Positions 8,524 to 18,641 are shown, counted from the first letter of the stretch. The stretch is 50,125 nucleotides of DNA from Clostridiales bacterium (GCA_029010495.1 JAQXKO010000015.1:1-50125), one strand, 5' to 3'. Notes: generated by a model from the letters alone, not told the origin. Numbers and translations: made by a program.

Positions 8524-9972
8524 CTATTTATTCTTCATAAGATTGAATAAATTCAATATAACGCTTCGCTTTATATAGAGTACTGCAAGTACGGCTGCTG
8601 TTATGATTATTCTCAACATAAGATAATTATAAAGTGCGATGCCGAGCACTGCTGCCGCAGCAAACACAACAAAAAGCCCCGTAAGTCCTCCGTAGCTGTA
8701 TAAATCATCCCTGATGCCTCTTTTGCGGAGTACATGCTTCATGGTAATACAGTTACATACTGCAAAAAGTATATAACTGACAAGTGTTGTATAGCCCGCC
8801 GCTACGAAACCAAATACAGGTATGAACATCTTATTTAATACAATATTTGCAACTGCAGCTCCGACCGATGCATATACAAGCAGCTTTTTTTCCTCAAAAT
8901 AAAACTCAACATTTATAAAGAACTGTGAATACATAAGCAGCAAAAGACTTGCCGCAACCGGCGCTACCACTCCGACCGCCGACGTATACTTATCTCCTGC
9001 CATAATGTCTATTATTTCAGGCGCATACCATATTACTCCGAGCAGAAGAATACTCATAATGAGCGCCACACCGCATGATATCATTCGATTTTCCTTCTGG
9101 CGGCCTTTTTTCAGCTTATCATAGAACCACGGAACATATGAATTATTAATGGCATTCAGAATAAATGTAAGTATCATGGCAAGATTATATGCAACGCCGT
9201 ACATGGCTGCATCACTTGTACCTGTTATCTTGCTTATCATGATTCTGTCACTCTGGTTAAATATAACCTGTGAAAGGTAATATGCAATAAGCGGAATGTT
9301 AAAAGACAACGCATACCGCCAGAATTCCCTGTTGTACAGGTGTTTTCCTTTCAGCTGGTTATACACAAACAGGCTTCCGCCTACAAGTACATTTACCATT
9401 ACATATCCGAATATTCTCGCAACGCCTTTATCCTCGGAGCTTACGACAAAAATAAATGCCAATAACGGCGACGCAAAAGATATGAGAAGCGTAACACCTA
9501 CCACACTTTTATACTTGTATTCAAATCTCTTTTTACCGCTCCAGAGATGAAGGCTGTTCTGCGCAAGTATTTCAAACACAAGCGCTACGACGAGGTATGT
9601 CGGAAGCTCAAAAAAATTATTCCATTTCCCGCAGAAAGGAAAATATATCAGAAAAAACAGACCTGCCAGTACAAGGCATATTCCCTGTATGGACGCTATA
9701 TATTCTTCCCTTTTTTCTTCAAATTTAACCATGGCTGTCGAAAATGAGCCATAGGCAAGATTTAGCGTAATAAATATCGTTATAATCCCCGACCATGAGC
9801 TGTATACCGTAAACTGGCCGTACTGCTCCGTGGACAGAAGCCTTGTAAACAACGGAATCGTGATAAATGAAAGACACCTCTGAAGTATGCTGCATACTGC
9901 ATAGGCTGTTGAAACCTTTACATTTATTGACATTGACTGCCACTTTTCCATTGTTCTTTTTATAAATTTCAT
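8524..9972 (-). CDS. Wzx-type oligosaccharide flippase
   Basis: The 482-residue polytopic protein has about 12-14 predicted helices and the MATE/MurJ-like polysaccharide-synthesis signature near the N-terminus (STAYAVCSILQRCLSFITIPLFTRLLS, with TEQYGQFTVYSSW following). It would flip undecaprenyl-pyrophosphate-linked repeat units across the membrane. GGAG lies 6 nt before the ATG. It follows the fdtB-like gene by 15 bp and belongs to the same operon as the Wzy-like polymerase and the Wzz-like CpsC, completing a Wzx/Wzy-dependent set. Confidence 0.93.
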   Translation of the reverse strand: MKFIKRTMEKWQSMSINVKVSTAYAVCSILQRCLSFITIPLFTRLLSTEQYGQFTVYSSWSGIITIFITLNLAYGSFSTAMVKFEEKREEYIASIQGICLVLAGLFFLIYFPFCGKWNNFFELPTYLVVALVFEILAQNSLHLWSGKKRFEYKYKSVVGVTLLISFASPLLAFIFVVSSEDKGVARIFGYVMVNVLVGGSLFVYNQLKGKHLYNREFWRYALSFNIPLIAYYLSQVIFNQSDRIMISKITGTSDAAMYGVAYNLAMILTFILNAINNSYVPWFYDKLKKGRQKENRMISCGVALIMSILLLGVIWYAPEIIDIMAGDKYTSAVGVVAPVAASLLLLMYSQFFINVEFYFEEKKLLVYASVGAAVANIVLNKMFIPVFGFVAAGYTTLVSYILFAVCNCITMKHVLRKRGIRDDLYSYGGLTGLFVVFAAAAVLGIALYNYLMLRIIITAAVLAVLYIKRSVILNLFNLMKNK

Positions 9973-9987
9973 AAGCTGCTCCGACTG

Positions 9988-11085
9988 TTATTTGAAATCG
10001 TTAAGTGCGTCGATTACATACTGAATCTGTTCGTCTGTCATGCCGTAAAATAACGGAAGACTAAGCTCTGTCCTGCTGATTTCCTCGGCAATAGGAAGTG
10101 CGCCCTCCTTTATTCCAAGACACTTATAGCACTCCTGCATATGAATCGGAATAGGATAATGCTTGTTTGTTCCGATTCCCTTTGCCTTAAGATACGCCTC
10201 CAGCTCATCTCTTTTGTCGGTACGTATTGCAAATATATGCCATACAGGCACCATATCCGAAGAACAGTACGGAAGCACAAGACTGTCATTTTTTATTTCT
10301 GCAAGATATCGGTTTGCAATTCGTCTTCTGTCTTCATTTATCTTGTCAAGATGAGGAAGCTTGGCTGCAAGAAATGCTGCCTGGAGCTCATCAAGACGAC
10401 TGTTGCTTCCAAGGTATATATGGTGATATTTATAATCGGAGCCGTAGTTTCCGTATGCACGTATTTTCTTCGCAAGCTCTTCATCGTCTGTAATTACCGC
10501 ACCTGCATCTCCAAGCGCTCCAAGATTTTTGCCCGGATAAAACGAGTAGCCTGCCGCAATGCCGAAGGTGCCTGTTTTTCTGCCCTTATAGGTGGCTCCG
10601 TGAGCCTGTGCACAGTCCTCCACCACATATAATCCGTATTTTGCCGCTATTTCCATTATCGGATCCATGTCGCATGCCTGTCCGTAGAGGTGAACAGGCA
10701 TAATTGCCTTTGTCCTGGAAGTAATCTTCTCTTCAATTTTTGAAGGATCTATATTATAGGTTCTTATATCAGGCTCCGTAAATACTACGTCGGCTCCCAC
10801 ATATGTTACTGCGAGTGCTGTTGCAATATAAGTATTTGACGGTACGATTACCTCGTCTCCTTTACCTACTCCAAGCGCCTTTAAGGCTATCACGAGCGCA
10901 TCAAGACCGTTACCGCATCCTATACAGTATTTTCTTTCATTATATGACGCAAAGGCCTCTTCAAAGCCTTCGTCCTCCACGCCCTCAATATACCATGAGC
11001 GTTCAAATACTCTTTCAAAGGCTGCTCTTAAATCTTTTTCAAGCTCTGCCTCCATAGGCTTAAAGCTTACAAATGGTACGTTCAT
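9988..11085 (-). CDS. dTDP-3-keto-6-deoxyhexose 3-aminotransferase (FdtB/QdtB-like)
   Basis: This DegT/StrS-family enzyme starts [12 protein letters not shown]. The start at 11085 is preceded by AAGGAG 9 nt upstream; a longer ATG start at 11121 would overlap the preceding gene. The PLP lysine is in [16 protein letters not shown] and the cofactor segment is [10 protein letters not shown]. The [17 protein letters not shown] motif and overall length (365 aa) resemble FdtB/QdtB enzymes that make dTDP-Fucp3N or dTDP-Quip3N. It directly follows the 3,4-ketoisomerase-like gene, which supports that assignment. Whether the product has the galacto or gluco configuration depends on the isomerase and is not determinable by eye. 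Confidence 0.88.
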   Translation of the reverse strand: MNVPFVSFKPMEAELEKDLRAAFERVFERSWYIEGVEDEGFEEAFASYNERKYCIGCGNGLDALVIALKALGVGKGDEVIVPSNTYIATALAVTYVGADVVFTEPDIRTYNIDPSKIEEKITSRTKAIMPVHLYGQACDMDPIMEIAAKYGLYVVEDCAQAHGATYKGRKTGTFGIAAGYSFYPGKNLGALGDAGAVITDDEELAKKIRAYGNYGSDYKYHHIYLGSNSRLDELQAAFLAAKLPHLDKINEDRRRIANRYLAEIKNDSLVLPYCSSDMVPVWHIFAIRTDKRDELEAYLKAKGIGTNKHYPIPIHMQECYKCLGIKEGALPIAEEISRTELSLPLFYGMTDEQIQYVIDALNDFK

Positions 11086-11098
11086 TATATCCGGCTCC

Positions 11099-11518
11099 TT
11101 AATTGTCTGTTTTATTTTCATTGTTTTTTACATATTCGAGGAATTCATCATAATCTCTTATGTAATCATTTTCATCATAAAGCTCTGATGCAAGCACCAT
11201 TAGTACCGCATCGGGAGAAAAATCAAACATTTCCCTCCACATGGCATTTGATACATAAAGTCCCTCATACGGTTTTTCAAGAGGTATTACCTTCTTCTCA
11301 ATACCGTTGTCAAGTCTTATTTTACAGCTGCCGTGAATACATATAAGTATCTGCTCCAGCGACTTGTGGGCGTGGTATCCTCTTGTCACTCCTTCTTTTG
11401 TATCGTACATATAATACACACGTTTAATATTAAACGGAATATCCTTAAATTCCTCAAGTGCCACGAGCTGCCCTCTTTCGTCCCCGTGCGGCTGAAATAC
11501 ATATTTTATTACCTGCAT
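11099..11518 (-). CDS. dTDP-4-keto-6-deoxyglucose 3,4-ketoisomerase (FdtA/QdtA-like cupin)
   Basis: The protein is a 139-residue single cupin (WxcM-like). It has [37 protein letters not shown] with the His pair expected in the active site, and the terminal segment [19 protein letters not shown] typical of the family. GGGAGG lies 7 nt before the ATG. It would convert dTDP-4-keto-6-deoxyglucose (the RfbB product in this operon) to the 3-keto isomer for amination by the next gene, 13 bp downstream. This branches the dTDP pool between rhamnose and a 3-amino sugar. Confidence 0.9.
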   Translation of the reverse strand: MQVIKYVFQPHGDERGQLVALEEFKDIPFNIKRVYYMYDTKEGVTRGYHAHKSLEQILICIHGSCKIRLDNGIEKKVIPLEKPYEGLYVSNAMWREMFDFSPDAVLMVLASELYDENDYIRDYDEFLEYVKNNENKTDN

Positions 11519-11532
11519 TAATAAACCTCCCG

Positions 11533-12474
11533 TTAATTATCCATAAACTCTTTCAGCAGCCTTATGTCTCCCTCCGGTGTAATCTCCGGCATAAGTCTTG
11601 CCCTGAGTCTGCATATTATCATTGATGGAAACATTGTTATCTTTCTGAGCTTTCTGAGTCTGTCATTGCCTCCGGACAGATTAAGATATTTCCTGTAACG
11701 CCTGTTTATGGCTTTTTTTGCCACACATTCTGTCCTTATTATATCGTTTGCGGCATCAAAATCCTTGTGAAGTATCACTGCCCATTTATTGTTTTTATTG
11801 GTTGATATGCCGCCTCCGTACTCATACCAGATTACATTTTTATCATAAAAATCAACCTTTATTCCGTCATATATCATGAGTCTTAACATATAATCCTCTG
11901 CATATTTGACCTTGCCCGCTATCATTCCGAGATACTTTTCAAGCACATCCCTTCTGTAGAGGATGGTTGCCCCCACAAGTCCGTCATTTGCCAGAAGACA
12001 ATTAACAAATACTCTGTTATAAATGCCCTTTGAATAAATCGAAAGATTAGCCGGGGAATTCTTTATGCGGCATATTGTCGCGCCCTCCTGCGTCTGCATA
12101 TAATACACTGCTCTGCCGAAGCTGACCTGACTGTTTTTCTCCTCTGCACCGGCTATCCATCGTGAAAGCACGTTCGAATCGTAAAATGTATCACCCGGCG
12201 ACAAAAGCTTCACATATTTCCCTCTTGAATTATTAACTGCATTAATTATATTAAGCACTGTTCCGACATTTTCGGACGAATTTGCAAACTTATATTTTTC
12301 AAAACCGTACTCATGAAAAAACTGCTCTGTCTCATCATCCCATCGTGTCTTTGAACCGTCATCCGCAATTATTATTTCAAAATCATCACATTTCTGTCCA
12401 ATGACGGATTTAAGCGTCATCTTAAGTTTTTCAGGATTTGCATTGTACGTCAGTACAATTACTGATGCTTTCAT
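11533..12474 (-). CDS. Family 2 glycosyltransferase
   Basis: The GT-A fold protein begins MKASVIVLTYNANPEKL, with IIIADDGSKTRW, NVGTVLNIINAV and KLLSPGDTFYD in place of the usual DxD region. The ATG at 12474 is chosen because AGAGG lies 7 nt upstream; this makes the gene overlap the preceding Wzy-like gene by 44 nt, suggesting coupled translation. A C-terminal basic stretch (about residues 255-300) may contact the membrane. Donor and linkage are unknown. Confidence 0.9.
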   Translation of the reverse strand: MKASVIVLTYNANPEKLKMTLKSVIGQKCDDFEIIIADDGSKTRWDDETEQFFHEYGFEKYKFANSSENVGTVLNIINAVNNSRGKYVKLLSPGDTFYDSNVLSRWIAGAEEKNSQVSFGRAVYYMQTQEGATICRIKNSPANLSIYSKGIYNRVFVNCLLANDGLVGATILYRRDVLEKYLGMIAGKVKYAEDYMLRLMIYDGIKVDFYDKNVIWYEYGGGISTNKNNKWAVILHKDFDAANDIIRTECVAKKAINRRYRKYLNLSGGNDRLRKLRKITMFPSMIICRLRARLMPEITPEGDIRLLKEFMDN

Positions 12475-13744
12475 GTTTTTTCCTCTTTTTATTATCGTCA
12501 AAAAAATTGATTTTGTATTTTATTGAAAAATACAATACAAGCTCCATCAGGAACAGATATTCAAACTGAATATTGTAGCCGAAGCCCTGCACGAATATTA
12601 CAGCCATAAATATTGCGTAACGTACATCAAGCTTAAAGCCCTTTATCATTATCTTAAGCAGGAAGTAATAATAAACGACAAAGCCGAAAACACCTCTCGA
12701 TACGAGGATATTAATATAATCGCTCTCAATTGCCCAGCTTGACAGTGCTGTATATCTTCCGTACATCACAGTTATGGTATATCCCGAACAGCCGTAGCCG
12801 TAGCCGAACAGAGTCTGTATCAGGGAGCTGTTTTTTACTATTTTTATATAGTCGGAATAGTACCCGAGATGAGCGTCCGTACTGGCGTCCCTTTCACTGC
12901 CGAAAAGCCTGTTCCAAAGCTTAAGTGCGTAGGCCGCAACCTCGCTTAACAGGTCAAACTTCAATATTGCCACACCTGCCGCCGCCATAACAAGCAGCAA
13001 CGCTGCGAGATTCACAAGCTTTATCTTTTTGTAATCAACCTGTCTTAACAAGCTGTTAATTACAAGGAGCCCTGCACACAGCACCACCCCGATAAATGTG
13101 GTTGAATTACCGCATATCATGGCTTCTCCGATTATGAGCAGACGCACCGCCATTGATTTGAAGAGAAGAATTCCCATTACAAAAACAGGCGCCAGCGAAG
13201 CTGAATGCCATGAAAAGCCCGAGGGATGCCACACCCACGACCTGATAAATGATGCATTATCAACCATATGAAGTGTTTTAACAAATATTAAATCATTAAT
13301 GTCAATGTGAAATCCCTTATAAAGTACAAACTGTATTGGCAGCCATATAAGCTGGGCAGCAACTGATGCCCTGATACCCTTTTTTATAATGTTTATCCAG
13401 CGTATATCCGATTTGATAAGATTCTTTAAATATACAATGGTAAAATATACAGGAATTATCATTATCGGCAGCACCACCGCCGTTTTTTTATACGAAAACG
13501 GCATATCGGTTGTCAGGGCAGATACTGCACTTATAAACAGACTTATAAATATTAAATTAACGGTATATTCCCGGGTAAACCTCAGCTTTCTGCAGGCACA
13601 TACGCTCAGCAGGCAGAAAAGCATCTCAAACCAGAGTAAAAATGTGTATCCCGCAAATTGGAAAACAAGAAACGAGGATACCAGAAACATTAAATATACG
13701 TTATAATATAAAATTGATTTTTTATTATTTACAGTTTGATTCAT
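12431..13744 (-). CDS. O-antigen/capsule polymerase (Wzy-like)
   Basis: The 437-residue protein has about 11 hydrophobic segments and a large extracytoplasmic loop (about residues 280-345) including LGYYSDYIKIVKNSSL and FGYGYGCSGYTI. This topology and low sequence conservation are typical of Wzy/O-antigen polymerase family proteins. It would join flipped repeat units at the outer membrane face. It is the only polymerase candidate in the visible locus. The start has AGGGA 6 nt upstream. Confidence 0.82.
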   Translation of the reverse strand: MNQTVNNKKSILYYNVYLMFLVSSFLVFQFAGYTFLLWFEMLFCLLSVCACRKLRFTREYTVNLIFISLFISAVSALTTDMPFSYKKTAVVLPIMIIPVYFTIVYLKNLIKSDIRWINIIKKGIRASVAAQLIWLPIQFVLYKGFHIDINDLIFVKTLHMVDNASFIRSWVWHPSGFSWHSASLAPVFVMGILLFKSMAVRLLIIGEAMICGNSTTFIGVVLCAGLLVINSLLRQVDYKKIKLVNLAALLLVMAAAGVAILKFDLLSEVAAYALKLWNRLFGSERDASTDAHLGYYSDYIKIVKNSSLIQTLFGYGYGCSGYTITVMYGRYTALSSWAIESDYINILVSRGVFGFVVYYYFLLKIMIKGFKLDVRYAIFMAVIFVQGFGYNIQFEYLFLMELVLYFSIKYKINFFDDNKKRKKHESISNCTDVQCKS

Positions 13745-13766
13745 CTTCTATCCCTGTTTTACAGAC

Positions 13767-14594
13767 CTATTCATCACCAAAATCAACCTTTACGATGGAA
13801 TGAACATTTTTCCTCTGTGATTCCGGCGGCAGCTTCATATAATCGCCGTACTCACATCTTAAATACTCGTCATACCGTAAAGGCACCTTGAATGTGGTAT
13901 CCTCAAATTCAGTTTCGATAAAGCTTTCAATATATTCTGACGGAACTTTTATCGTTCCGTATTTTAAAGGTCCGTTCTCGAAGCAGTATTTCGTTTTGGT
14001 ATTATTGAATCTTACGGCTTCTTTTTCAAATTTTGAGACAACGCTTTCTTTTTTACAGAACAGTGCAATCACTCTGAAAGGAATGTTTTTTATATATTTT
14101 TTTATATCCGTTTTGTTGTGGCTTCTCCATGTGGCATATTTACATTTTGCCCTGATTATTGCTTTGTAAATAGTCAATTTACGGCCATGCCTTGCTGCAT
14201 CCTCCGGTCTGTCCGGATAATTGTCAAATGCAAACACATCCACCCATATTCCCTTATGGCCGTCATCGTTTCTTGACTCCTCGAGAAGAACAGTGCCGTT
14301 CTTTAATACCTTTGCCATAGGATGCGGAAAGCCTTTTTCAATATTCCAGTCAACAAGTGAATATTTTGGTGAAAGCTTCCCCGGTGCAATTCTTAAAAAC
14401 TTTTCATAATCCGCACGGCTCATACCCATGTCAAGATCATCATCCCATGGTATAAAGCCTTTATGTCTTATGGCTCCGAGAAGCGAACCGTCTGTCAGAA
14501 AGCAGTTAATCCCGTTTTCATCACATATTCTTTTTATTTCCTTTGCAATCTCCAGCTGTACAAGCTGTACCCTGCGAAGAGTTTTATCATCCAT
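13767..14594 (-). CDS. LicD-family phosphotransferase
   Basis: The 275-residue protein carries the LicD hallmark at residues 34-56: TDGSLLGAIRHKGFIPWDDD followed by LDMGM, a nucleotidyltransferase-like metal site. LicD proteins transfer phosphocholine or related phospho-alcohols, or act as sugar phosphotransferases, on surface polysaccharides. GGAGG lies 7 nt before the ATG. No licABC choline genes are in the window, so the phospho-donor is unknown. It is placed between a GT2 and the polymerase, consistent with decoration of the repeat unit. Confidence 0.92.
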   Translation of the reverse strand: MDDKTLRRVQLVQLEIAKEIKRICDENGINCFLTDGSLLGAIRHKGFIPWDDDLDMGMSRADYEKFLRIAPGKLSPKYSLVDWNIEKGFPHPMAKVLKNGTVLLEESRNDDGHKGIWVDVFAFDNYPDRPEDAARHGRKLTIYKAIIRAKCKYATWRSHNKTDIKKYIKNIPFRVIALFCKKESVVSKFEKEAVRFNNTKTKYCFENGPLKYGTIKVPSEYIESFIETEFEDTTFKVPLRYDEYLRCEYGDYMKLPPESQRKNVHSIVKVDFGDE

Positions 14595-14615
14595 TACTTA
14601 TCCTCCGAGAATTCA

Positions 14616-15509
14616 TTATTTATCTGCAAAGTATCCGGATATTACTGTCCTTGCCTTCCACCATGCCCTTGGAATCACGATGTCCGGGTTTTTAAGGGCG
14701 CATATTATCTTATTAATGCCCCTTGACGCTCTAAGCTTACTGCCAAATACCCTGGCTTTTCCCAGAACCTCAATGTCCCGCTTTGACAAAATGGTTCTGT
14801 CACCGTTTACCAGCTCCTTAATGGAGTAGCTTGAATTACCCATTTTTTCTTCGTCTGCAGAAAGATTTTCGCCCGTGAAGCTGTGAGTATACAAGACCGA
14901 ATCATTAAGCACAAATTTTTTCCCTGAGGCAAACATAAGCAGCCACAGATATAAATCATCCGACCCGTTGACCTTCATTATCTTTTCGCACCATTCCTTT
15001 GGGATGGCTTCTTTTTTAATAAGACACTGGCCAGGTGACGTAATCATGTTATGAGACTTAAGATATACTTCCTTATTAAGCACCTTTTTAAATTCGTAGC
15101 TGCTTTTATAAAGCTTTCTTTTTTTACCCGGCTCATATTCCATCCAGGCATTTGCCACTATAACATCCGCATCTCCTATTTTGGCAAGCTGATCCTTTAT
15201 AAAGCAGTCCTCCACCACATCATCCTGGTCAAGGAATAGTATATAATCAGCCTCTGCTGCCAGAAGCCCGGTTACTCTTGCCCTGTGAATACCGCCGTTT
15301 TCCGCGTGATTTATCACTCTTACCTTAAATGAATATTCTTTTTCCGGTATTTCAACAGCTGTATCCGGACTGTCATTTACAATTACCGCTTCAATCTGTA
15401 TCTGCGACTTATCTGTACAGGCTGCATTTTTTTCAATGCACTCCAGAAGCTGTATCACAAACTTATTGCCCTTATAAAACGGTGTTATCACCGCTATTTT
15501 TGTCTGCAT
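14616..15509 (-). CDS. Family 2 glycosyltransferase
   Basis: The GT-A protein begins MQTKIAVITPFYKGNKFV. The ATG at 15509 has AAGGGA 7 nt upstream, and a longer start would overlap the previous gene. It contains EAVIVNDSPDT, NGGIHRARVTGL and ILFLDQDDVVEDCF (the DxD-type metal site, about residue 98-104). A conserved central MITSPGQCLIKKEAIP segment resembles EpsJ/WaaV-like GT2 enzymes. The gap to the preceding GT4 gene is only 4 nt. Acceptor and donor are not known. Confidence 0.9.
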   Translation of the reverse strand: MQTKIAVITPFYKGNKFVIQLLECIEKNAACTDKSQIQIEAVIVNDSPDTAVEIPEKEYSFKVRVINHAENGGIHRARVTGLLAAEADYILFLDQDDVVEDCFIKDQLAKIGDADVIVANAWMEYEPGKKRKLYKSSYEFKKVLNKEVYLKSHNMITSPGQCLIKKEAIPKEWCEKIMKVNGSDDLYLWLLMFASGKKFVLNDSVLYTHSFTGENLSADEEKMGNSSYSIKELVNGDRTILSKRDIEVLGKARVFGSKLRASRGINKIICALKNPDIVIPRAWWKARTVISGYFADK

Positions 15510-15513
15510 AAAA

Positions 15514-16692
15514 TTATCCCTTATATATTTCAATTAATTGTCTGTAATTATCCTCAGGAAGATATTTTGCTTCATAATCTTTTCTGGCATTTTCACCCAT
15601 CTTTTTACAAAGCACGGGTGCTTCCCACAACTCATTTATCTTATTGATAAATCCATTCACATCGCCTAACGGAATTTTAAAGCCGTTATACCCGTTTTCA
15701 ATTGCTTCCTCAGAAAAACCCAGGTCAGTCGCCACAAGCGCCTTCCCCAGACTCTCTGTCTCAATTTCCACCATCGAGCAACCCTCGTACCAGATTGACG
15801 GAAATACCACAAATTCTCCTTGTCGTACTATATTAAGACATTTATTATGCTCCGTATATCCGAGAAAATATACATTTTCTTTTCCTGCCGTCCATGTCTT
15901 AAACTCTTCCTCCAACGGGCCTGCGCCCATCACGACAAGCGGAATGTCCTTTATCTTATCCCACATTTTCATAAGGAGTCTTACGCCCTTTTCCTCACCG
16001 ATACGTCCGTAAAATACCACATATCGTGACGGAAGCTCTCCGATATCGCCTAAGGTCATACCGTCAGCCGCATCAGGGACAAAATTATATTTCTTTGTTA
16101 TTTTATTTTTGTCAAAGCCTGTCTGCACAAGAAGATTTATCTGGTTTTCATTCAAACAGATGTAATGGTCAATCTGTCTGTAAAAGCTTTTTCTTATTCT
16201 GTGATATTTAAAAATGGCTGCCACGATAAAGCTCTGAATTGCGGAGCCCTTGAAGCATTTATGTCTGCACATTCTGAAATATTTGCCGTCGCCGCATCTG
16301 TTGCACAGTGTTGTGCCGCGAAGCGACGTTGCGCACGGACAGACAAAGCGCGTATCATGAAGCGTGGCAACTACCTTGCAGCCGCTTCTTTTTGCCGCAT
16401 AAAGCACAGAGGGTGACAGGAGAGGAAAAAACGTGTGGATGTGAACCACATCGGGCTTTTCTTTTCTGCAAATCTCCTTTACCGCCTTATAATGCTTAAA
16501 TGACCAGCACATGCCGAAAGTTGCCTTTATCTTGCCGAATACTCCTGCCTTGTCAAACTCGTCATTTTGGGTTACGTATCTGATAACGGTATGACCATGC
16601 TTCTCAAGAAGAGCAGTTTCGCTTTTAAATACCTGGTCATCACCGCTTGCGGAGCCTTTTCTGTGAAAATTGTGAATTGCTAATATTTTCAT
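15514..16692 (-). CDS. Family 4 glycosyltransferase
   Basis: The 392-residue GT-B protein starts MKILAIHNFHRKGSASGDDQ. Its N-domain has DVVHIHTFFPLLSPSVL and ATLHDTRFVCPCA, with a Cys-rich loop (six Cys around residues 118-146) seen in a subset of GT4 enzymes. Its C-domain has VVFYGRIGEEKGVRLL and PSIWYEGCSMVEIETESLG with the donor-binding Glu. It acts in the cytoplasm on lipid-linked acceptors. The sugar specificity cannot be read. Confidence 0.92.
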   Translation of the reverse strand: MKILAIHNFHRKGSASGDDQVFKSETALLEKHGHTVIRYVTQNDEFDKAGVFGKIKATFGMCWSFKHYKAVKEICRKEKPDVVHIHTFFPLLSPSVLYAAKRSGCKVVATLHDTRFVCPCATSLRGTTLCNRCGDGKYFRMCRHKCFKGSAIQSFIVAAIFKYHRIRKSFYRQIDHYICLNENQINLLVQTGFDKNKITKKYNFVPDAADGMTLGDIGELPSRYVVFYGRIGEEKGVRLLMKMWDKIKDIPLVVMGAGPLEEEFKTWTAGKENVYFLGYTEHNKCLNIVRQGEFVVFPSIWYEGCSMVEIETESLGKALVATDLGFSEEAIENGYNGFKIPLGDVNGFINKINELWEAPVLCKKMGENARKDYEAKYLPEDNYRQLIEIYKG

Positions 16693-16753
16693 TTATATCC
16701 CCTGTTTCGGGTCTTATCTGCAGGCTGCAGCTGTTCTGCCTCCTAAGCCTGCA

Positions 16754-18019
16754 TTAATTCCGTCTTAAAAATTCCTCGGCATACCTGCCGCATATATATT
16801 CCCAGCTGTAAGCATCCTTTATTCGCTGCCGGGCCTTTTGTCCAATGGCTGCGATTTCCCTGTCAGTAAGGGCATCAGCCTTTTCTATCAGTCCGGCAAG
16901 GTCACCGGATGTCTTGTTCCAGTATAGCGCAGCATCCTCGGCAACCTCTCTGTTGAAGCCCACGCCGAGAAGAAGATTGAGGTCAGTACTTCCGAGAGCC
17001 TCAAGAAGTGACGGATTAGTTCCTCCCACCTCATGACCATGAAAATATGCATATGCATTTTCCCTTATCTTCATTAAAAGCTCCTGATTATATACTGTTC
17101 CTACAAACTTTATTCGTTTGTCACGTCTGAAGTGAAGCTTCGCCTCAAGCTCATCAAGGAATTTGTCATTTACATTTGTAATAATTGCAAAATCTTTGGT
17201 GCTTTTACTCTTCATAAACTCACGAATCATGGTTTCGTAATTATTTTCCGGTACAAAACGTCCTACGACAAGATAATAGTTTTTGGCCGAAAGCCCCTTG
17301 CTTTCATACCAGCTCCTAAGTGTTTCGTCATCATCTGAAATAATGCTCTTCCTGGTCTCGGCACCATACGCAATAAAGGTCGTCTTTGGGTTGTTGCCCT
17401 TAATTCCCCTGCCGTCATAGCACTTATGAATATATTTTTCGATATTAACCGAATCACAGATGACTAGGTCTGACCATTTTACCATCATCTGCTCTGATAT
17501 TTTCCAATATTTTCTTATAGGAGCCGACCATTTTGCCCTCATCCATTCATGACCGTCAGGGTTAAGATAAACCTTTCCGCCCAGTCTGTGGATTTTTCTG
17601 TAATAATGACCGGCAAACGGTCCGATTCTGCAGGCCATGATATAGACTATCGGATTGTCAAGCCTGTTCTTTTTAATATATTTACAGCACTCCGAGAGCG
17701 CCTTGACATCATAATATATTGCCTGCGCAGGGCCAAGCTTTTCAGGAACATGAATCTTAAAGCATCTGGCGTTATGATAGGTAAACTCCACAGTTTCGCC
17801 CTTATTATTTTTCCTTAAGCATGTTACGCCCTCTGCCTTTGTCTCGTCCATGTGACCGTCGCCGTTTGCCTTGCAGGCAACATGATACTTAAGGCGGTCA
17901 TCATGCTGATGATACTCTGTCAGTTTATTAATAAATGTCTCGTATCCTCCATAAGCACCGAGCGATTTGGCGCCTACTAGAAACACATGCTGAACTTTGT
18001 TATTACTGATTTGCGGCAT
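16754..18019 (-). CDS. Rhamnosyltransferase-like GT (DUF1972; Cps2T/WchF type)
   Basis: The 421-residue protein has an N-terminal DUF1972 domain (VFLVGAKSLGAYGGYETFINKL) and a GT4 C-domain (YLVVGRFVPENNYETMIREF; GHEVGGTNPSLLEAL). This arrangement is characteristic of Cps2T/WchF, which add beta-1,4-linked L-rhamnose to the lipid-linked first sugar. It lies 17 bp after rfbC, the last dTDP-rhamnose gene, so a rhamnosyl donor is likely (inference). GAGGGA is 7 nt from the ATG. Confidence 0.88.
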   Translation of the reverse strand: MPQISNNKVQHVFLVGAKSLGAYGGYETFINKLTEYHQHDDRLKYHVACKANGDGHMDETKAEGVTCLRKNNKGETVEFTYHNARCFKIHVPEKLGPAQAIYYDVKALSECCKYIKKNRLDNPIVYIMACRIGPFAGHYYRKIHRLGGKVYLNPDGHEWMRAKWSAPIRKYWKISEQMMVKWSDLVICDSVNIEKYIHKCYDGRGIKGNNPKTTFIAYGAETRKSIISDDDETLRSWYESKGLSAKNYYLVVGRFVPENNYETMIREFMKSKSTKDFAIITNVNDKFLDELEAKLHFRRDKRIKFVGTVYNQELLMKIRENAYAYFHGHEVGGTNPSLLEALGSTDLNLLLGVGFNREVAEDAALYWNKTSGDLAGLIEKADALTDREIAAIGQKARQRIKDAYSWEYICGRYAEEFLRRN

Positions 18020-18035
18020 TTTAATCCCTCTTTTT

Positions 18036-18641
18036 CTAAAAAGTAAATGTTTCCTTAAGTCCCACCCACTTCTGATCCTTATCGCTAAGGTTAAGAGGTG
18101 TGTCGTCTATTCTGTAGCCCTCTGCGCCGGCGTCTCCCCTGTACTCACCCGTAAGCTTCGGCCACTCAATGCCTATCTCGGGGTCGTTCCACGCCAATCC
18201 GCCCTCATCATTCGGATGATAAAAGTCATCGCACTTGTAGCAGAATTCCGCAGTATCCGAGAGAACCAGAAATCCGTGGGCAAAGCCTCTCGGAATCAGA
18301 AACTGCTTTTTATTCTCCTCCGTCAGTTCAATTCCATACCACTTTCCGAAGGTTTCCGAATTTTTTCTGAGGTCTACGGCAACGTCAAATACAGCGCCCT
18401 TAATGACTCTCACCAGCTTTGTCTGCGGATAGTTTTTCTGAAAATGAAGTCCGCGGAGTACTCCCTTTACGCTCATTGACTGATTGTCCTGCACAAATAC
18501 GGTACTGATGCCCGCCTCTTCCATGTCTCTCTGACTGTAGGTTTCCATAAAATACCCGCGGCTGTCCCCGTGAACTGCAGGAGTGATAACACAAAGTCCT
18601 TCAATTCCCGCCACATTTTTTTCTACTGTTATCTGGCCCAT
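18036..18641 (-). CDS. rfbC: dTDP-4-dehydrorhamnose 3,5-epimerase
   Basis: The protein is 201 residues from the ATG at 18641, preceded by AAAGGAGG; the ATG overlaps the rfbD stop by one base (TAATG). RmlC cupin motifs are DSRGYFMETYSQ, VLRGLHFQ with the catalytic His, VAVDLRKNSETFGKWYGIEL, IPRGFAHGFLVLSDTAEF and the catalytic-Tyr segment KCDDFYHPNDEGGLAWNDP. It epimerises dTDP-4-keto-6-deoxyglucose at C3 and C5. Confidence 0.97.
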   Translation of the reverse strand: MGQITVEKNVAGIEGLCVITPAVHGDSRGYFMETYSQRDMEEAGISTVFVQDNQSMSVKGVLRGLHFQKNYPQTKLVRVIKGAVFDVAVDLRKNSETFGKWYGIELTEENKKQFLIPRGFAHGFLVLSDTAEFCYKCDDFYHPNDEGGLAWNDPEIGIEWPKLTGEYRGDAGAEGYRIDDTPLNLSDKDQKWVGLKETFTF

